A DNA stretch of 64,000 nt from Desulfurivibrio sp. (GCA_003605035.1 QZKJ01000053.1:1-64000); one strand, 5' to 3'; positions 38,852 through 51,528 are shown, numbered from the stretch's first letter. The notes: generated by a model from the sequence alone, not told the origin. Translations and numbers: made by a program.

Positions 38852-40513
38852 ATGCGAAGCGATGCGGCAAAAAAAGGGTTGGAGAAGGCGCCTCACAGGT
38901 CACTGTTCAAGGCAATGGGTTATACCAACGAGGAAATCCAGCGGCCGCTGATCGGCATTGGCCACGCCCATAATGAAATCATTCCCGGTCATATCCATCT
39001 GGACAAGATCGTGGAAGCGGTCAAGGCCGGCGTGCGCATGGCTGGCGGCACGCCCATCGCCTTTGCCACCATCGGCGTGTGCGACGGCATCGCCATGGGG
39101 CATACCGGCATGAAATATTCCCTAGCCAGCCGGGAAATCATTGCCGATTCAGTGGAAATCATGGGGCAGGCTCATCCCTTTGACGGGCTGGTGCTGGTGC
39201 CCAACTGCGATAAGGTGGTGCCGGGCATGCTCATGGCCATGCTGCGTCTCAACATCCCCGCCCTGATGGTCAGCGGCGGGCCGATGCTGACCGGCCGTTT
39301 CCATGGCAGGGATGTCCATCTGATCAGCGTCTTTGAGGGGGTGGGCCGGGTCAAGGCCAAGACCATGACCATTGACGAGCTGAACGAACTGGAAGACGCC
39401 GCCTGTCCGGGCTGCGGCTCCTGCGCCGGCATGTTCACGGCCAACTCGATGAATTGCCTGACCGAGGCCCTGGGGCTGGGGCTGCCGGGCAACGGCACCA
39501 TCCCAGCAGTCTCCGCGGCCCGTATCCGGTTGGCCAAGCAGGCCGGCATGGCGGTGATGAATCTCTTTCATGAGGAGATCAGGCCGCGGGATATCGCCAC
39601 CAGGGAGGCCTTTGAAAATGCCATGGCCATTGACATGGCCCTGGGCTGTTCCACCAATACGGTGCTGCATGTGCCGGCCATCGCCAGGGAGGCCGGGGTG
39701 GATCTGCCGCTGGCCACCTTTAACGAGGTGAGCAGCCGGGTGCCCCATATCTGCAGCCTGATCCCCGGCGGCCCCCACAGCCTGCAGCAGCTCAATGAGG
39801 CCGGCGGCGTGCAGGCGGTCATGCGGGAACTGCTGAACACCGAGTCCGGCCTGCACCAGCAGGTGATGACCGTGACCGGCCAGACCCTGGGCGAGAATCT
39901 GCAAAGGGCCATGGTGCGGGACCGGGAGATTATCCGGCCGGTTGCTAACCCCTATCACCAGCAGGGAGGGATTGCCGTGCTGTACGGCAACCTGGCGCCG
40001 GAGGGCGCGGTGGTCAAACAGTCGGCGGTGGCTGCCGAGATGATGTGCCATAGCGGCCCGGCCCGGGTCTTTGATTCGGAAGAGGAGGCCCAGGCCGCCA
40101 TCCTGGCCGGCGGCATCAGGCCGGGAGACGTGGTGGTCATCCGCTACTGCGGGCCCAAGGGCGGTCCCGGCATGCCGGAGATGCTCTCCCCCACCGCGGC
40201 GATCATCGGCATGGGCCTGGGCAAGAGCGTCGCCCTCATCACCGACGGCCGCTTCAGCGGCGGCACTCAGGGCGCCTGCGTCGGCCATGTCTCGCCCGAG
40301 GCGGCTGAGGGCGGTCCCATCGGCCTGCTGCGGGAAGGCGATACCATTGTGGTGGATATCACCGGCAAACGGCTGCACTGCGAAATTGACGAGGCGGAAA
40401 TGGCCAGGCGCCGGGAAGCCTGGCAGCCGCCGGCGCCGAAAATCACCACCGGCTATGTCGCCCGTTATGCCCGCATGGTCAGTTCCGGCAGTGCCGGGGC
40501 AATTCTCAAGTGA
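38852..40513 (+). CDS. ilvD: Dihydroxy-acid dehydratase
   Basis: [52 protein letters not shown]. Confidence 0.95.
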   Translation: MRSDAAKKGLEKAPHRSLFKAMGYTNEEIQRPLIGIGHAHNEIIPGHIHLDKIVEAVKAGVRMAGGTPIAFATIGVCDGIAMGHTGMKYSLASREIIADSVEIMGQAHPFDGLVLVPNCDKVVPGMLMAMLRLNIPALMVSGGPMLTGRFHGRDVHLISVFEGVGRVKAKTMTIDELNELEDAACPGCGSCAGMFTANSMNCLTEALGLGLPGNGTIPAVSAARIRLAKQAGMAVMNLFHEEIRPRDIATREAFENAMAIDMALGCSTNTVLHVPAIAREAGVDLPLATFNEVSSRVPHICSLIPGGPHSLQQLNEAGGVQAVMRELLNTESGLHQQVMTVTGQTLGENLQRAMVRDREIIRPVANPYHQQGGIAVLYGNLAPEGAVVKQSAVAAEMMCHSGPARVFDSEEEAQAAILAGGIRPGDVVVIRYCGPKGGPGMPEMLSPTAAIIGMGLGKSVALITDGRFSGGTQGACVGHVSPEAAEGGPIGLLREGDTIVVDITGKRLHCEIDEAEMARRREAWQPPAPKITTGYVARYARMVSSGSAGAILK

Positions 40514-40535
40514 TGGGGCAGGGGTTTCCTGATTT

Positions 40536-42881
40536 ATGAGAAAGTTGCTGAGCAGCAAGAAAGCGGCCGCCCTGCTCTCCTCCCTTGTCTGCCTGTGGGC
40601 AGACCCGTGCGCAGCAGGCAGTGTTACCGCGGAGCCGTGGGACATCACGGCGGATAAGATCACCCGTTACACCCGGCCGGAAACCATCGTGGCTGAGGGG
40701 CATGTGGTGCTGCGCCGGACCGGGGAGCAGCAGACCACGGAACCGCTCACCATCAAGGCGGACTGGTTGCGCTACAACGTGGATGACGGGCAGGTTTACG
40801 CCAAGGGCAATCTTTCCCTGCGCACCGCGGAACAGGACGTGGATGCCTTTGAGGCGGTGATTGATCTGAACGATGAAACCGCCACCCTGACGGACTCCAC
40901 CCTTTTTGTGCCGGAAAACAATCTGCATTTCTCCGGCCGTGAGGTGGAAAAGACCGGGCCGATTACCTATCGTTTCAAAGACGGCGATTTTACCGCCTGC
41001 CGGCTGGAGGAAGGGAAAAAACCGCCATGGCAGTTTCATTCCGGGGAGGCGGTGGTCAAGGTGGAAAAGGTGGTGGTCCTCAAGCATACGGTGCTGCGGG
41101 TCAAAGGTGTGCCGGTGCTGTACGTGCCCTATATGGCGGTGCCGGCCAACACCAAGCGCAAGACCGGCTTTCTCTTCCCGGAGATTTCCCAGTCGGAGCG
41201 CAGCGGCACCGGGCTGATTACCCCTTATTTCATCGATCTGTCGCCGAGCAGTGATCTTACCCTGTATCCTGGCTACCTGTCCAAGCGGGGTGTGGTGGCC
41301 GGGGCCGAATTCCGCCAGGTCAACGATTTCAACTCCAGGGAGTCCATTGCCGTCACCTATCTCCAGGATAAAACAGAGGATACGGTGAAGGACGATTTCA
41401 AGTCCGATGACTATCTGCGCACTGATCAGCATCGTTACTGGATTCGCGGCAAGCTCGATCATGATTTCGGCAACGATCTTTTCGCCAGGATGGATCTGGA
41501 TCTCGCCTCTGACCGTGATATGGTTGAGGAATTCCGCCGGGGCACCAATGGCTTTAATGACAGCGACAAGAATTTTCTCAGGGATTTCAACCGTGGGCTG
41601 ACCGAGGAAACCATCCCGTTCCGCCCCTCCCAGATGCAGCTGTACAAGAGCTGGTCTTCGGCCGTCCTGGGCGGCCAGCTGGTCGGCATCAATGACCTGA
41701 CCGACGGCAAAGATGACCCGGGCCAGGGAACCAGCCAGACCGCGCTCAAAAATTATTACAGCCAGGTCAATACCCTGCCGCAGGTTCTCTACAGCGGGGA
41801 ATTTGAGCTGGAAAGCATGCCGCTCAGTCTCAGCTGGGATTCGGGTTATGTGCACTACTGGCGTGAGGAGGGCATTGGCGAGCAGCGCTTTGATCTCCAT
41901 CCCCAGCTTACCGCGCCGCTGCCCCTGGGCCGCTATATCGAGGGCACGGTAACCAGCGGCCTGCGGGAGACGGCTTACCGGATCGACGCCAACGGCTCGG
42001 ATGTTTTTGACTGGCAGTATGACCGGGAGCAGAACCGGACGGCCTGGAATTTCGATACCAATATCGCCACCACCGTGGCCCGGGATTTTGACATGCACCT
42101 CGGCTCCGTTACCGCGCTCAATCATGCCATCAGGCCGGAGATCGAATACAGCTACGGGACCCTGGACCGGGAGGATGAGCTGCCGGACATTGACGAGATC
42201 GATCTGCTGGCCCCGGAAAATCTCATCACCTACAGTCTGAACAACTATTTCCGGGTGAGCGGCAGCGGCAAGGATGAGTGGGAGTATGACCGCTATCTGG
42301 GTTATTTCAAGATCATCCAGTCCTACGACATTCATGAGGAACGGCGCGAGCTTGAGGGCCCTGCTGACGAACACCAGCCTTTTTCCGACGTTGTCCTGAA
42401 GTTGAATCTCTATCCGCTGCCCCGCTGGCAGACCAGATACCAGACCGCCTACAGCGTCTATGGCGACGGCGTGACCAAGTATGATCTCTTTACCAGATAT
42501 AAATCCCGCAGAGGGGACAGTTTCTCCCTTGACTACCGCTATACCCAAAATTCGGACATCAATCAGTTCAATGCCGAGGTGATCACCAGGCTCACCGGCA
42601 ACTGGTACCTGGAGGCTGATCTCAAGCAGTCCCTTGATGAAAATTCCATTACCAGCGCCTCCTTTGGTCTGACCTACCACCCCCATTGCTGGGCCGTGAA
42701 GTTTATCGCGGAGAGAAGCTCGGATGACAAGCGGGTGGCCATCCTCTTCTCGCTGGTCGGCCTGGGGCAATCCCTTGGCATTGGTTTTGCCGGCGACATG
42801 GAGGGCGGACTTGATCTGGATTCCAGCGGCGACAATGATATTGATAAGGATTTTGATAAAAATAACGAGGATATTAATTAA
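40536..42881 (+). CDS. lptD: LPS-assembly protein LptD
   Basis: OstA N-domain plus beta-barrel; YVPYMAVPANTKRKTGFLFPEISQSERSGTGLITPYF. Confidence 0.88.
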   Translation: MRKLLSSKKAAALLSSLVCLWADPCAAGSVTAEPWDITADKITRYTRPETIVAEGHVVLRRTGEQQTTEPLTIKADWLRYNVDDGQVYAKGNLSLRTAEQDVDAFEAVIDLNDETATLTDSTLFVPENNLHFSGREVEKTGPITYRFKDGDFTACRLEEGKKPPWQFHSGEAVVKVEKVVVLKHTVLRVKGVPVLYVPYMAVPANTKRKTGFLFPEISQSERSGTGLITPYFIDLSPSSDLTLYPGYLSKRGVVAGAEFRQVNDFNSRESIAVTYLQDKTEDTVKDDFKSDDYLRTDQHRYWIRGKLDHDFGNDLFARMDLDLASDRDMVEEFRRGTNGFNDSDKNFLRDFNRGLTEETIPFRPSQMQLYKSWSSAVLGGQLVGINDLTDGKDDPGQGTSQTALKNYYSQVNTLPQVLYSGEFELESMPLSLSWDSGYVHYWREEGIGEQRFDLHPQLTAPLPLGRYIEGTVTSGLRETAYRIDANGSDVFDWQYDREQNRTAWNFDTNIATTVARDFDMHLGSVTALNHAIRPEIEYSYGTLDREDELPDIDEIDLLAPENLITYSLNNYFRVSGSGKDEWEYDRYLGYFKIIQSYDIHEERRELEGPADEHQPFSDVVLKLNLYPLPRWQTRYQTAYSVYGDGVTKYDLFTRYKSRRGDSFSLDYRYTQNSDINQFNAEVITRLTGNWYLEADLKQSLDENSITSASFGLTYHPHCWAVKFIAERSSDDKRVAILFSLVGLGQSLGIGFAGDMEGGLDLDSSGDNDIDKDFDKNNEDIN

Positions 42882-42918
42882 TGATGTCGGCAAGTAGCGG
42901 ACAGTCGAGAGACCGGGC

Positions 42919-43878
42919 ATGAATTACGATGTCTTCAACGGTGATGCCGACGGCATCTGCGCCCTGCAGCAGCTGCGGCTGGCTGAACCCCGGCAGGCCG
43001 TCCTGGTTTCCGGGGTGAAGCGCGATATCCGCCTGCTTGACCAGCTGGCGGCCGACCCTCTGGTCGCCGGGGCGGAGATCACCGTCCTTGATGTGTCCAT
43101 GGAGAGCAATAAGGACTCTCTGCAGACGCTCCTGCAGCGCCGCAACAACATTTTCTATGTGGACCACCATTTTGCCGGGGAGATACCGGCGGCGGACAAC
43201 CTGCGGGCGACCATCGACCCTGCTGCCGATGTCTGCACCGGCTTGCTTGTCGACCGGCTGCTGGGCGGCAGATTCAGGCTGTGGGCCGTGGTGGCCGCCT
43301 ATGGTGACAATCTGCATGCGGCGGCCCGCCAGGCCGCAGCCGGGCTGGGGCTCTCCGGCCAGGAGCTGGCGATGCTGCAGGAGCTTGGCGAGCTGATGAA
43401 TTACAACGGCTATGGCCGGCAGCCTGCCGACCTGCATATTACTCCCCAGGAGCTTTTCCGGGCGGTAGCGCCCTTTGCCAGTCCCTTTGCCTTTTACCGG
43501 GAGTCCGGGGTGCCGGGTCTTTTGCAGCAGGGTTATGCCGAGGATATGGCCCGGGCGCGTGCGGTGCGGCCGCTGGCTGAAAATGCCTCCGGCAGGATTT
43601 TCACCTTGCCGGACGCCTCCTGGTCCCGCCGGGTCGCCGGGGTGTTCAGCAACGAAAAAGCCAGGGAAATGGAGGATAAGGCCCACGCCCTTATCGTTGA
43701 CAATGGTGATGGGACACTGCTGGTCAGCGTCCGAGCGCCGCTGACCAATAAACAGGGAGCTGCCTCGCTGTGCCGGCAGTTCCCCACCGGCGGCGGCCGT
43801 GAAGCGGCAGCCGGGATCAATGCCCTGCCGCGAGAGCAGCTTGATGCCTTTGTCGAGGCCTTTCGGCAAACCTGGTGA
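42919..43878 (+). CDS. DHH-family phosphoesterase
   Basis: DVFNGDADGICAL, FYVDHHFAG, C-terminal GGGREAAAGINAL. Confidence 0.82.
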   Translation: MNYDVFNGDADGICALQQLRLAEPRQAVLVSGVKRDIRLLDQLAADPLVAGAEITVLDVSMESNKDSLQTLLQRRNNIFYVDHHFAGEIPAADNLRATIDPAADVCTGLLVDRLLGGRFRLWAVVAAYGDNLHAAARQAAAGLGLSGQELAMLQELGELMNYNGYGRQPADLHITPQELFRAVAPFASPFAFYRESGVPGLLQQGYAEDMARARAVRPLAENASGRIFTLPDASWSRRVAGVFSNEKAREMEDKAHALIVDNGDGTLLVSVRAPLTNKQGAASLCRQFPTGGGREAAAGINALPREQLDAFVEAFRQTW

Positions 43879-43905
43879 AATCGCAACGAAGGAAGAGGAG
43901 TCCTC

Positions 43906-44943
43906 ATGCTTAGAACTGCCTGCTCACTGCTGGCCCTGATTTTTCTGGTATCTGCCTCTCTGCCGGCTGCCAAGGCCGCGGAGGTTGGCCAACCCAAGGC
44001 CGCGGAACTGGTTAAAGACGGTCAGCTGATTGATCTCTCTTCACCCCGCTACCAGGAGCTGTTTAAGGAACTGCAGGACCAGTATCATTTCAGCCAGGCG
44101 GAGATTGACCGGCTTTTTGCCGGCGTTGCCATCAAACAGCGGGTGCTGGAGCTGATGGACACCCAATGGGAGGCCAAACCTTATTTCCTCTACTATCCGC
44201 TTTTCATCACCCCGGAAGTGGTGGCAGAGGGCCGGGAAAAGCTGGCGGCAAACAAGGAGCTGCTGGACAGGATTGAAAAGGAGATCGGGGTGGAGCGGGA
44301 AATCGTGGTGGCGATCTGGGGGGTGGAAACCCGCTACGGCCAGCACAAGGGGGCCTTCAACCTTTTTCAGACCCTGAATACCATGTTTGATGCCTACCCG
44401 CGGCGCAGCAATTTTTATCGGGAACAGCTGGTCCATTTTCTGCTGCTCTGCCGGGAAAATCAGGTTGATCCCCTGACAATCACCGGCTCCTACGGCGGCG
44501 CCTTCGGCCAGACCCAGTTCATCCCCTCCAGCTTCCGCGACTATGCCCTTGATTTTGATCAGGACGGCCACCGGGATGTCTGGAATTCCACCTCGGACGT
44601 GCTGGCCAGCATCGCCAATTATCTGCACCGCTTCGGCTGGGTTTTCCGTGCCCCCATCTATCAGGAGATCGGCCCGGTTCTCAAGAATGAGATCCTGGAA
44701 AATGCCTACAAAAAGGGAAGAAAGGGTTTTGTCCCGGTAGCGGAGGTGGCCAGGGTTCAGGGGGTGACGCTGCCGCCTGCCCAGGACAACAAGGAGGTGA
44801 CCATCGTCGGCCTGGAGCTGGCGGACGGCGGTACGCGCTATGTGGCCGGCTATCCGAACTTCCAGGCCATCACCGCCTGGAACAACTCGAATCGCTACGC
44901 CATGGCGGTGGTGGAACTTGCCGAGAAACTGACCGGCAGATAG
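43906..44943 (+). CDS. mltB: Lytic murein transglycosylase B
   Basis: IWGVETRYGQHKGAFNLFQTL; GSYGGAFGQTQFIPSSFRDYA. Confidence 0.9.
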   Translation: MLRTACSLLALIFLVSASLPAAKAAEVGQPKAAELVKDGQLIDLSSPRYQELFKELQDQYHFSQAEIDRLFAGVAIKQRVLELMDTQWEAKPYFLYYPLFITPEVVAEGREKLAANKELLDRIEKEIGVEREIVVAIWGVETRYGQHKGAFNLFQTLNTMFDAYPRRSNFYREQLVHFLLLCRENQVDPLTITGSYGGAFGQTQFIPSSFRDYALDFDQDGHRDVWNSTSDVLASIANYLHRFGWVFRAPIYQEIGPVLKNEILENAYKKGRKGFVPVAEVARVQGVTLPPAQDNKEVTIVGLELADGGTRYVAGYPNFQAITAWNNSNRYAMAVVELAEKLTGR

Positions 44944-45029
44944 AATTCTGCGGTCGGCTCAGGATCTCCTTGCCGACAGACTGATCGGGGGAACCTGTCG
45001 CCCCCCTGCCCGCCAGGCCACGGACTGTT

Positions 45030-45203
45030 TCAGCATAACAGCAGGGCGATGCCGACGGAAAAGAGCAGGCAGTAGCCGAGCCCCATCAGGTATTCCAGCG
45101 GATTGCTAAAGAGAGTGGGCAGGGTGCCGATGGCAAGCAGGGCAAAACACCCGGCTGCCGTTCTGTATTGTTTGCTGTCCCGCCAGCGGGTGCGTTTTAC
45201 CAT
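45030..45203 (-). CDS. 57-aa putative two-TM small protein
   Basis: Hand translation MVKRTRWRDSKQYRTAAGCFALLAIGTLPTLFSNPLEYLMGLGYCLLFSVGIALLLC*; below the ORF-track length cutoff. Confidence 0.45.
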   Translation of the reverse strand: MVKRTRWRDSKQYRTAAGCFALLAIGTLPTLFSNPLEYLMGLGYCLLFSVGIALLLC

Positions 45204-45254
45204 CTGCTTGTTGCCGGCAGTTGCGACAGGGGATCAGAACCTGCCAGCCGCCTG

Positions 45255-45355
45255 AACCGTTGTAATAAAATAACATCGCCGTCCGGTTGTCAGAGACGGC
45301 ATAAGGAGCCGTGACGAAATGCTCAAAATAAAGAGGTTATTTCGTAACGGCTCCT
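45255..45355 (-). repeat. ~100-nt two-hairpin dispersed repeat, copy B
   Basis: Reverse complement matches 16286..16384; 17-bp imperfect stem AGGAGCCGTTACGAAAT/ATTTCGTCACGGCTCCT plus GCCGTC..GACGGC. Confidence 0.8.
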
Positions 45356-45396
45356 GAGTTCCAAAGTCAAAATCCGGTCTGGGTGGAGCGGTCCAA

Positions 45397-45738
45397 TCAG
45401 CCCTGCTGCGCAAAAATCTTGATGAAATGATCCAGGATCGCCTGGTTGCCCACGTCCGGCTCCACTAATGCCAGGCCGGTATAAAATTTCTTTTCCTGCT
45501 GCTCATTGCAGTAGACCACCCGGCCGCGCAGATTGATCAGGGCGTCTTCCAGGGCGACTTCCAGAGTCAGGTGGTTGCCGGGGGTGATATAGCAACTGGT
45601 CTCGAGCAGCATGCCTCCCTCCGAGACGTTCATGGTCCGCCCCATGCCCTCGTAAAGGACATCGCCGTCTTTATCCTCGCAGATGTACGAGAGGTTCAGT
45701 GCCGCATACCGTTCATGTTTTCTTTTATTGTCAGACAT
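45397..45738 (-). CDS. PilZ-domain protein
   Basis: RKHERYAALNLSYICEDKDGDVLYEGMGRTMNVSEGGMLLETS. Confidence 0.82.
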   Translation of the reverse strand: MSDNKRKHERYAALNLSYICEDKDGDVLYEGMGRTMNVSEGGMLLETSCYITPGNHLTLEVALEDALINLRGRVVYCNEQQEKKFYTGLALVEPDVGNQAILDHFIKIFAQQG

Positions 45739-45891
45739 ATATTTTCCTGTGGGTTCAAGAGGGATGGTGGCTGGGGGTGTCGCTGTCGGCGCCGGAGCCA
45801 AAAAAATGTTCTGCTGAATTGCTGAAAAAGAGATGCAGTACCCTGTCAACATATAATCACGTGCAGCGCTTTCCTGCCAGGAATTTTTCAC

Positions 45892-45929
45892 AAAAAAAAC
45901 GGGCGCCTCCGGAAAGAGGCGCCCGTTTT
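45892..45929 (-). terminator. Intrinsic terminator downstream of acs
   Basis: GGGCGCCTC-N6-GAGGCGCCC stem with T-run on the minus strand. Confidence 0.85.
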
Positions 45930-45955
45930 CTGGTAAATGAGGGGAAATTACAGGA

Positions 45956-47941
<1,986 letters not shown>

Positions 47942-48248
47942 TTTGCCTCCCTGAAAAATTACTATTATTTATTTAATATAAGTAAAAATTGCCAGTAAAC
48001 GTACCGAAGGTAGAGATACCCATGAAATGCCTTCCCTTGATAACCAGTGCCGTGACAAGAGGTCAAGCTAAAAAAAAGAAAACAGTTCTTTTTTTGATTC
48101 CAGCTGTGACAACCTTATCCTCTATGCTTGAGCATCTGTTTTGTGTCAAGAAGAATTTATCGGGAAAAACAAAATGCAGGAAGCATTGGAATGAAAGATT
48201 TCTTCTTGCTATACTGACAGATGAGCAAGGGCAAAAACGATAGCAATC

Positions 48249-49559
48249 ATGAGACGTCCCGGGCAACCTGATAAAATATCTCAAAAAAAAATCATGAACC
48301 CACAGGGTTGGCAAAACAAACCGGCCGCGTTCACCCGATTTTTGCGGCATAGACGGCTGATTTCAGCCGGTAACCGGCTGCGGTGTTTTATCGGGATCAC
48401 CGTTGCCCTGCTGCTGTCCGGTCCGGCAGCCCCTGCCGCGGCCTGCGACACCGCCCTCAAGCAGGTGATGCCGGGCGGCATGCCGCTGCTGCTCGATGAT
48501 TCCGGCCTGCGGGATCTGCAGAAAAGCGTGGAGAGGAGCCTGGCGGCCCTGGCGCGGACCGACCAGGAGCAGCAGTTTGTCCTGTGTGGCCGGGTTTATT
48601 CGATCCAGTGGCTGCAGCAATCACTGGCCGCCTTTCTGCGGGGGCTGGCATCCTGCACCAATGAGGCGGATTTCCAGGCTTTTCTTTTTGATCATTTCGA
48701 TGTCTGCCACTCCCGGGGCGCTGATGGCGCGGGGCAAATGCTCGTTACCGGCTACTATGAGCCCTTTTTCGCCGGCAGCCTGACGAGGCAATTCCCCTTT
48801 GTCTATCCTCTCTATCAGGTGCCGCCTGATCTGGTTCTGCCGGCGGAAAATCAGGATGATCATGAGGCCGGGCGCTTGCAGGATGGCCGTCTTGTCCCCT
48901 ATTGGAGCCGGGCGGAGATTGAAAAGGGGGATCTGCTTCGGGGCCGGGAACTTGTTTTTCTCGCCGACCCGGTGGAGGTTTTTATCCTGCAGGTACAGGG
49001 TTCCGGCCGCATCAGCCTGCCGGACGGCTCGGTGCGCGCGGTGCAGTTTGCCGCCAGCAACGGCAGGAAATACCGGAGCATCGGCCGGCTGCTGGCAGAC
49101 CGGGGGGTGATGACCCTGGAAGAGGTGACCATGCCGAAAATCGTCGCCTACCTGCATGAGCATCCTGAGGAGATGCAGGACATTCTGCACCATAATGACA
49201 GATATATCTTTTTTTCCCTTTCCCCGGCCCAGGGAGAAACAGCCGCAGAGGGACCGGCGGGCAGCCTGGGCCAGCCACTGACCGCGGGCCGTTCCCTGGC
49301 AGTGGACAGCAGGTGCTTTCCCGCGCCCATGGTGGGCTATCTGGAAACCGAGCTGCCGCTTTTTGATGACCAGGGAGCCGTGACCGGCTGGCAGGCCCTG
49401 CACCGTTTTGTGGTCAACCAGGATGCCGGCGCGGCCATCCAGGGCGCCGGCCGGGTGGATCTCTTTCTGGGCGGGGATGAGTATGCGGCCAGAGCGGCCG
49501 GGGTGATGAAGCAGCGGGGTGTCCTGTATTTCCTGCTTTTGAAGGCCGAGAAAAGGTAG
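48249..49559 (+). CDS. mltA: Membrane-bound lytic murein transglycosylase A
   Basis: VTGYYEPFFAGS; FILQVQGSGRISLPDG; C-terminal GAGRVDLFLG. Confidence 0.88.
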   Translation: MRRPGQPDKISQKKIMNPQGWQNKPAAFTRFLRHRRLISAGNRLRCFIGITVALLLSGPAAPAAACDTALKQVMPGGMPLLLDDSGLRDLQKSVERSLAALARTDQEQQFVLCGRVYSIQWLQQSLAAFLRGLASCTNEADFQAFLFDHFDVCHSRGADGAGQMLVTGYYEPFFAGSLTRQFPFVYPLYQVPPDLVLPAENQDDHEAGRLQDGRLVPYWSRAEIEKGDLLRGRELVFLADPVEVFILQVQGSGRISLPDGSVRAVQFAASNGRKYRSIGRLLADRGVMTLEEVTMPKIVAYLHEHPEEMQDILHHNDRYIFFSLSPAQGETAAEGPAGSLGQPLTAGRSLAVDSRCFPAPMVGYLETELPLFDDQGAVTGWQALHRFVVNQDAGAAIQGAGRVDLFLGGDEYAARAAGVMKQRGVLYFLLLKAEKR

Positions 49560-49591
49560 GCCAGCAGATTTATGAAAATTCGGAGGACAGC

Positions 49592-50770
49592 ATGAAACAG
49601 CCTGAAATAGATTACTGGATTGCCTGTATGCTTGAGACCTATGACAATGTTTCCGATCTTAATATCACGGTGGAAAAGCCTCTGCAGGTGGAAACCTCTG
49701 GAGTGCTTTCTCCGGTGCAGGTCAGGCCCGAGGTGGCGCAGATCACCCCCTTCCAGGCCGAGGTGTTCGCCTTGAACGTTATCGGCGGCAATAGGAGGCT
49801 GCTCAAGGACCTGGCCACCACCGGCTCCTGCGACCTTTCCTACTGGCTGGGCAAAAAGGCCAGGTTCAGGGTCAATGTTTTTTCCCAGAAGACCAATCTT
49901 TCCACGGTATTACGAAAACTACCCACGGTTATTCCCACCATCAGCAGTCTGAACCTGCCGCCGACGATGAACAGCATGTCGGATGAGCTCAACGGGCTGA
50001 TCCTGGTAACCGGCGCCACCGGCTCCGGCAAGTCCACCACCCTGGCGGCGCTGCTCAACAAGATCAACCACGAGCGGGCCGTGCATGTGGTCACCCTGGA
50101 GGATCCCATAGAATTTGTCCATCCCCACCTGCAGGCCACCTTCAACCAGCGGGAGCAGGGCAATGATTTTGATACCTTTGCCAATGGCCTGCGGGCCGCC
50201 CTGCGGCAGGCGCCCAAGGTGATTCTGGTGGGCGAGATGCGCGACCGGGAAACCATGGAGATCGGTCTTACCGCCTCGGAAACCGGTCACCTGGTGCTCA
50301 GCACCCTGCATACGGTGGATGCCGGCTCCACCATCAACCGCTGTCTGGGCATGTTCGAGCATGATGAGCAGCCGCAGATCAGAAACCGGCTGGTGGACAC
50401 CATCCGCTGGGTTATCTGCCAGCGGCTGCTGCCCAGGGTGGGCGGTGGACGGGTGGCCGCTTTTGAGATCATGGGCATGAACCTGCGCATCAGAGAGGTT
50501 ATCTTAAACGGTGAATCGGAAGGCAAGACATTTTATGAGATTATCACTGACGGCACCGCCATGGGCATGACCACCTTTGACCAGTATATCCTGCAGCTCT
50601 ATCAGAAGGGGCTGGTGACCGAGGAAACGGCCCTGGGGTACTGCTCGCGCAAAAGCGCCATGGGCCGCGGCCTGGATATGATCAAGTCAGCCAAGGGGGA
50701 AACCACCACCGGTATCACCGGCCTGACCATGGAAGAGGAAAAAAAGGATAAGTATGATGCATTCTCCTGA
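49592..50770 (+). CDS. PilT/PilU-family type IV pilus ATPase
   Basis: LVTGATGSGKSTTLAALLNKIN; TLEDPIEFVH; STLHTVDAGSTINR. Confidence 0.88.
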   Translation: MKQPEIDYWIACMLETYDNVSDLNITVEKPLQVETSGVLSPVQVRPEVAQITPFQAEVFALNVIGGNRRLLKDLATTGSCDLSYWLGKKARFRVNVFSQKTNLSTVLRKLPTVIPTISSLNLPPTMNSMSDELNGLILVTGATGSGKSTTLAALLNKINHERAVHVVTLEDPIEFVHPHLQATFNQREQGNDFDTFANGLRAALRQAPKVILVGEMRDRETMEIGLTASETGHLVLSTLHTVDAGSTINRCLGMFEHDEQPQIRNRLVDTIRWVICQRLLPRVGGGRVAAFEIMGMNLRIREVILNGESEGKTFYEIITDGTAMGMTTFDQYILQLYQKGLVTEETALGYCSRKSAMGRGLDMIKSAKGETTTGITGLTMEEEKKDKYDAFS

Positions 50771-50811
50771 TGCTTCAGGTGCCGATAAAATCAGAGGATA
50801 TGAGGTAGACG

Positions 50812-51528
50812 ATGATTTCTGCATGTCCCAACTGTGGTAAACCACTCAATTTAACGGAAGGCCAGCAGCAGAAGATTGACCAGGCGGTGGCTGCCCTGCC
50901 GCCGGGCAAATCGCTGAAATTCAACTGCCCCAACTGTCATAAACCCATTGAGGTGCAGCGCGAGGATTCGGCAGGGGGGCGGCAGCCGGCGGCGAAGCGG
51001 TCCGCCTCCCCGGCGGGCCAGGGGCTGCCTGAGCCTCCCGGCCCGCCTGACCGCAGCTGGCTTGAGCGGGGGGATCTTGGCAGCGGTGAGGTGCTGGAGG
51101 ATGTGCCGCAGGTGATGATCCTGGTAAAGGATGAACAGACCAAGGCCGATATTGCTCAGTACTTCGACGACATGGGCTATAAGGCGGTGCTGCCGCGCAC
51201 CCCTGAGGATGCCATCGAGCGCATGCGTTTCAGCAACTTTTCCGCCCTGGTGCTCCATTCAGGGTTTGAGGGCAATCTGGCCGGCTCCACCGTGCATGCC
51301 CACATGCAGGGCATGGCCATGCCGAAGAGAAGATACATCTATTACGTGCTGCTCGGCCCGGAATTTCATACCCTGTATAATCTGGAGGCCTTGTCCAACA
51401 GCGCCAACCTGGTGATCAACGAAGCCGATCTCTCGGCCTTTCCGTTGGTGCTCAAAAAAGGGCTGCGCGATTATGACGAACTCTTCGGTCCCTATCTTGC
51501 CGCCCTGCAGTCCATGGGCAAGAGGTAA
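50812..51528 (+). CDS. Zinc-ribbon protein with degenerate receiver-like C-terminal domain
   Basis: CPNCGK ... CPNCHK; C-terminal VMILVKDEQTKADIAQYFDDMGYKAVLPRTPEDAIERM. Confidence 0.6.
   Translation: MISACPNCGKPLNLTEGQQQKIDQAVAALPPGKSLKFNCPNCHKPIEVQREDSAGGRQPAAKRSASPAGQGLPEPPGPPDRSWLERGDLGSGEVLEDVPQVMILVKDEQTKADIAQYFDDMGYKAVLPRTPEDAIERMRFSNFSALVLHSGFEGNLAGSTVHAHMQGMAMPKRRYIYYVLLGPEFHTLYNLEALSNSANLVINEADLSAFPLVLKKGLRDYDELFGPYLAALQSMGKR

Noticed and set aside
39149-40663. 504-aa minus-strand ORF antisense to ilvD
   Set aside because: Shadow ORF of the strongly conserved ilvD coding strand.
40506-42920. 804-aa minus-strand ORF antisense to lptD
   Set aside because: Lies opposite a clearly recognisable LptD gene; long antisense frame is explained by high-GC codon bias and has no recognisable domain.
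47989-48350. Small ORFs in the acs-mltA gap (84 aa plus, 95 aa minus)
   Set aside because: AT-rich intergenic DNA, overlapping frames on opposite strands, no ribosome-binding site or domain evidence.
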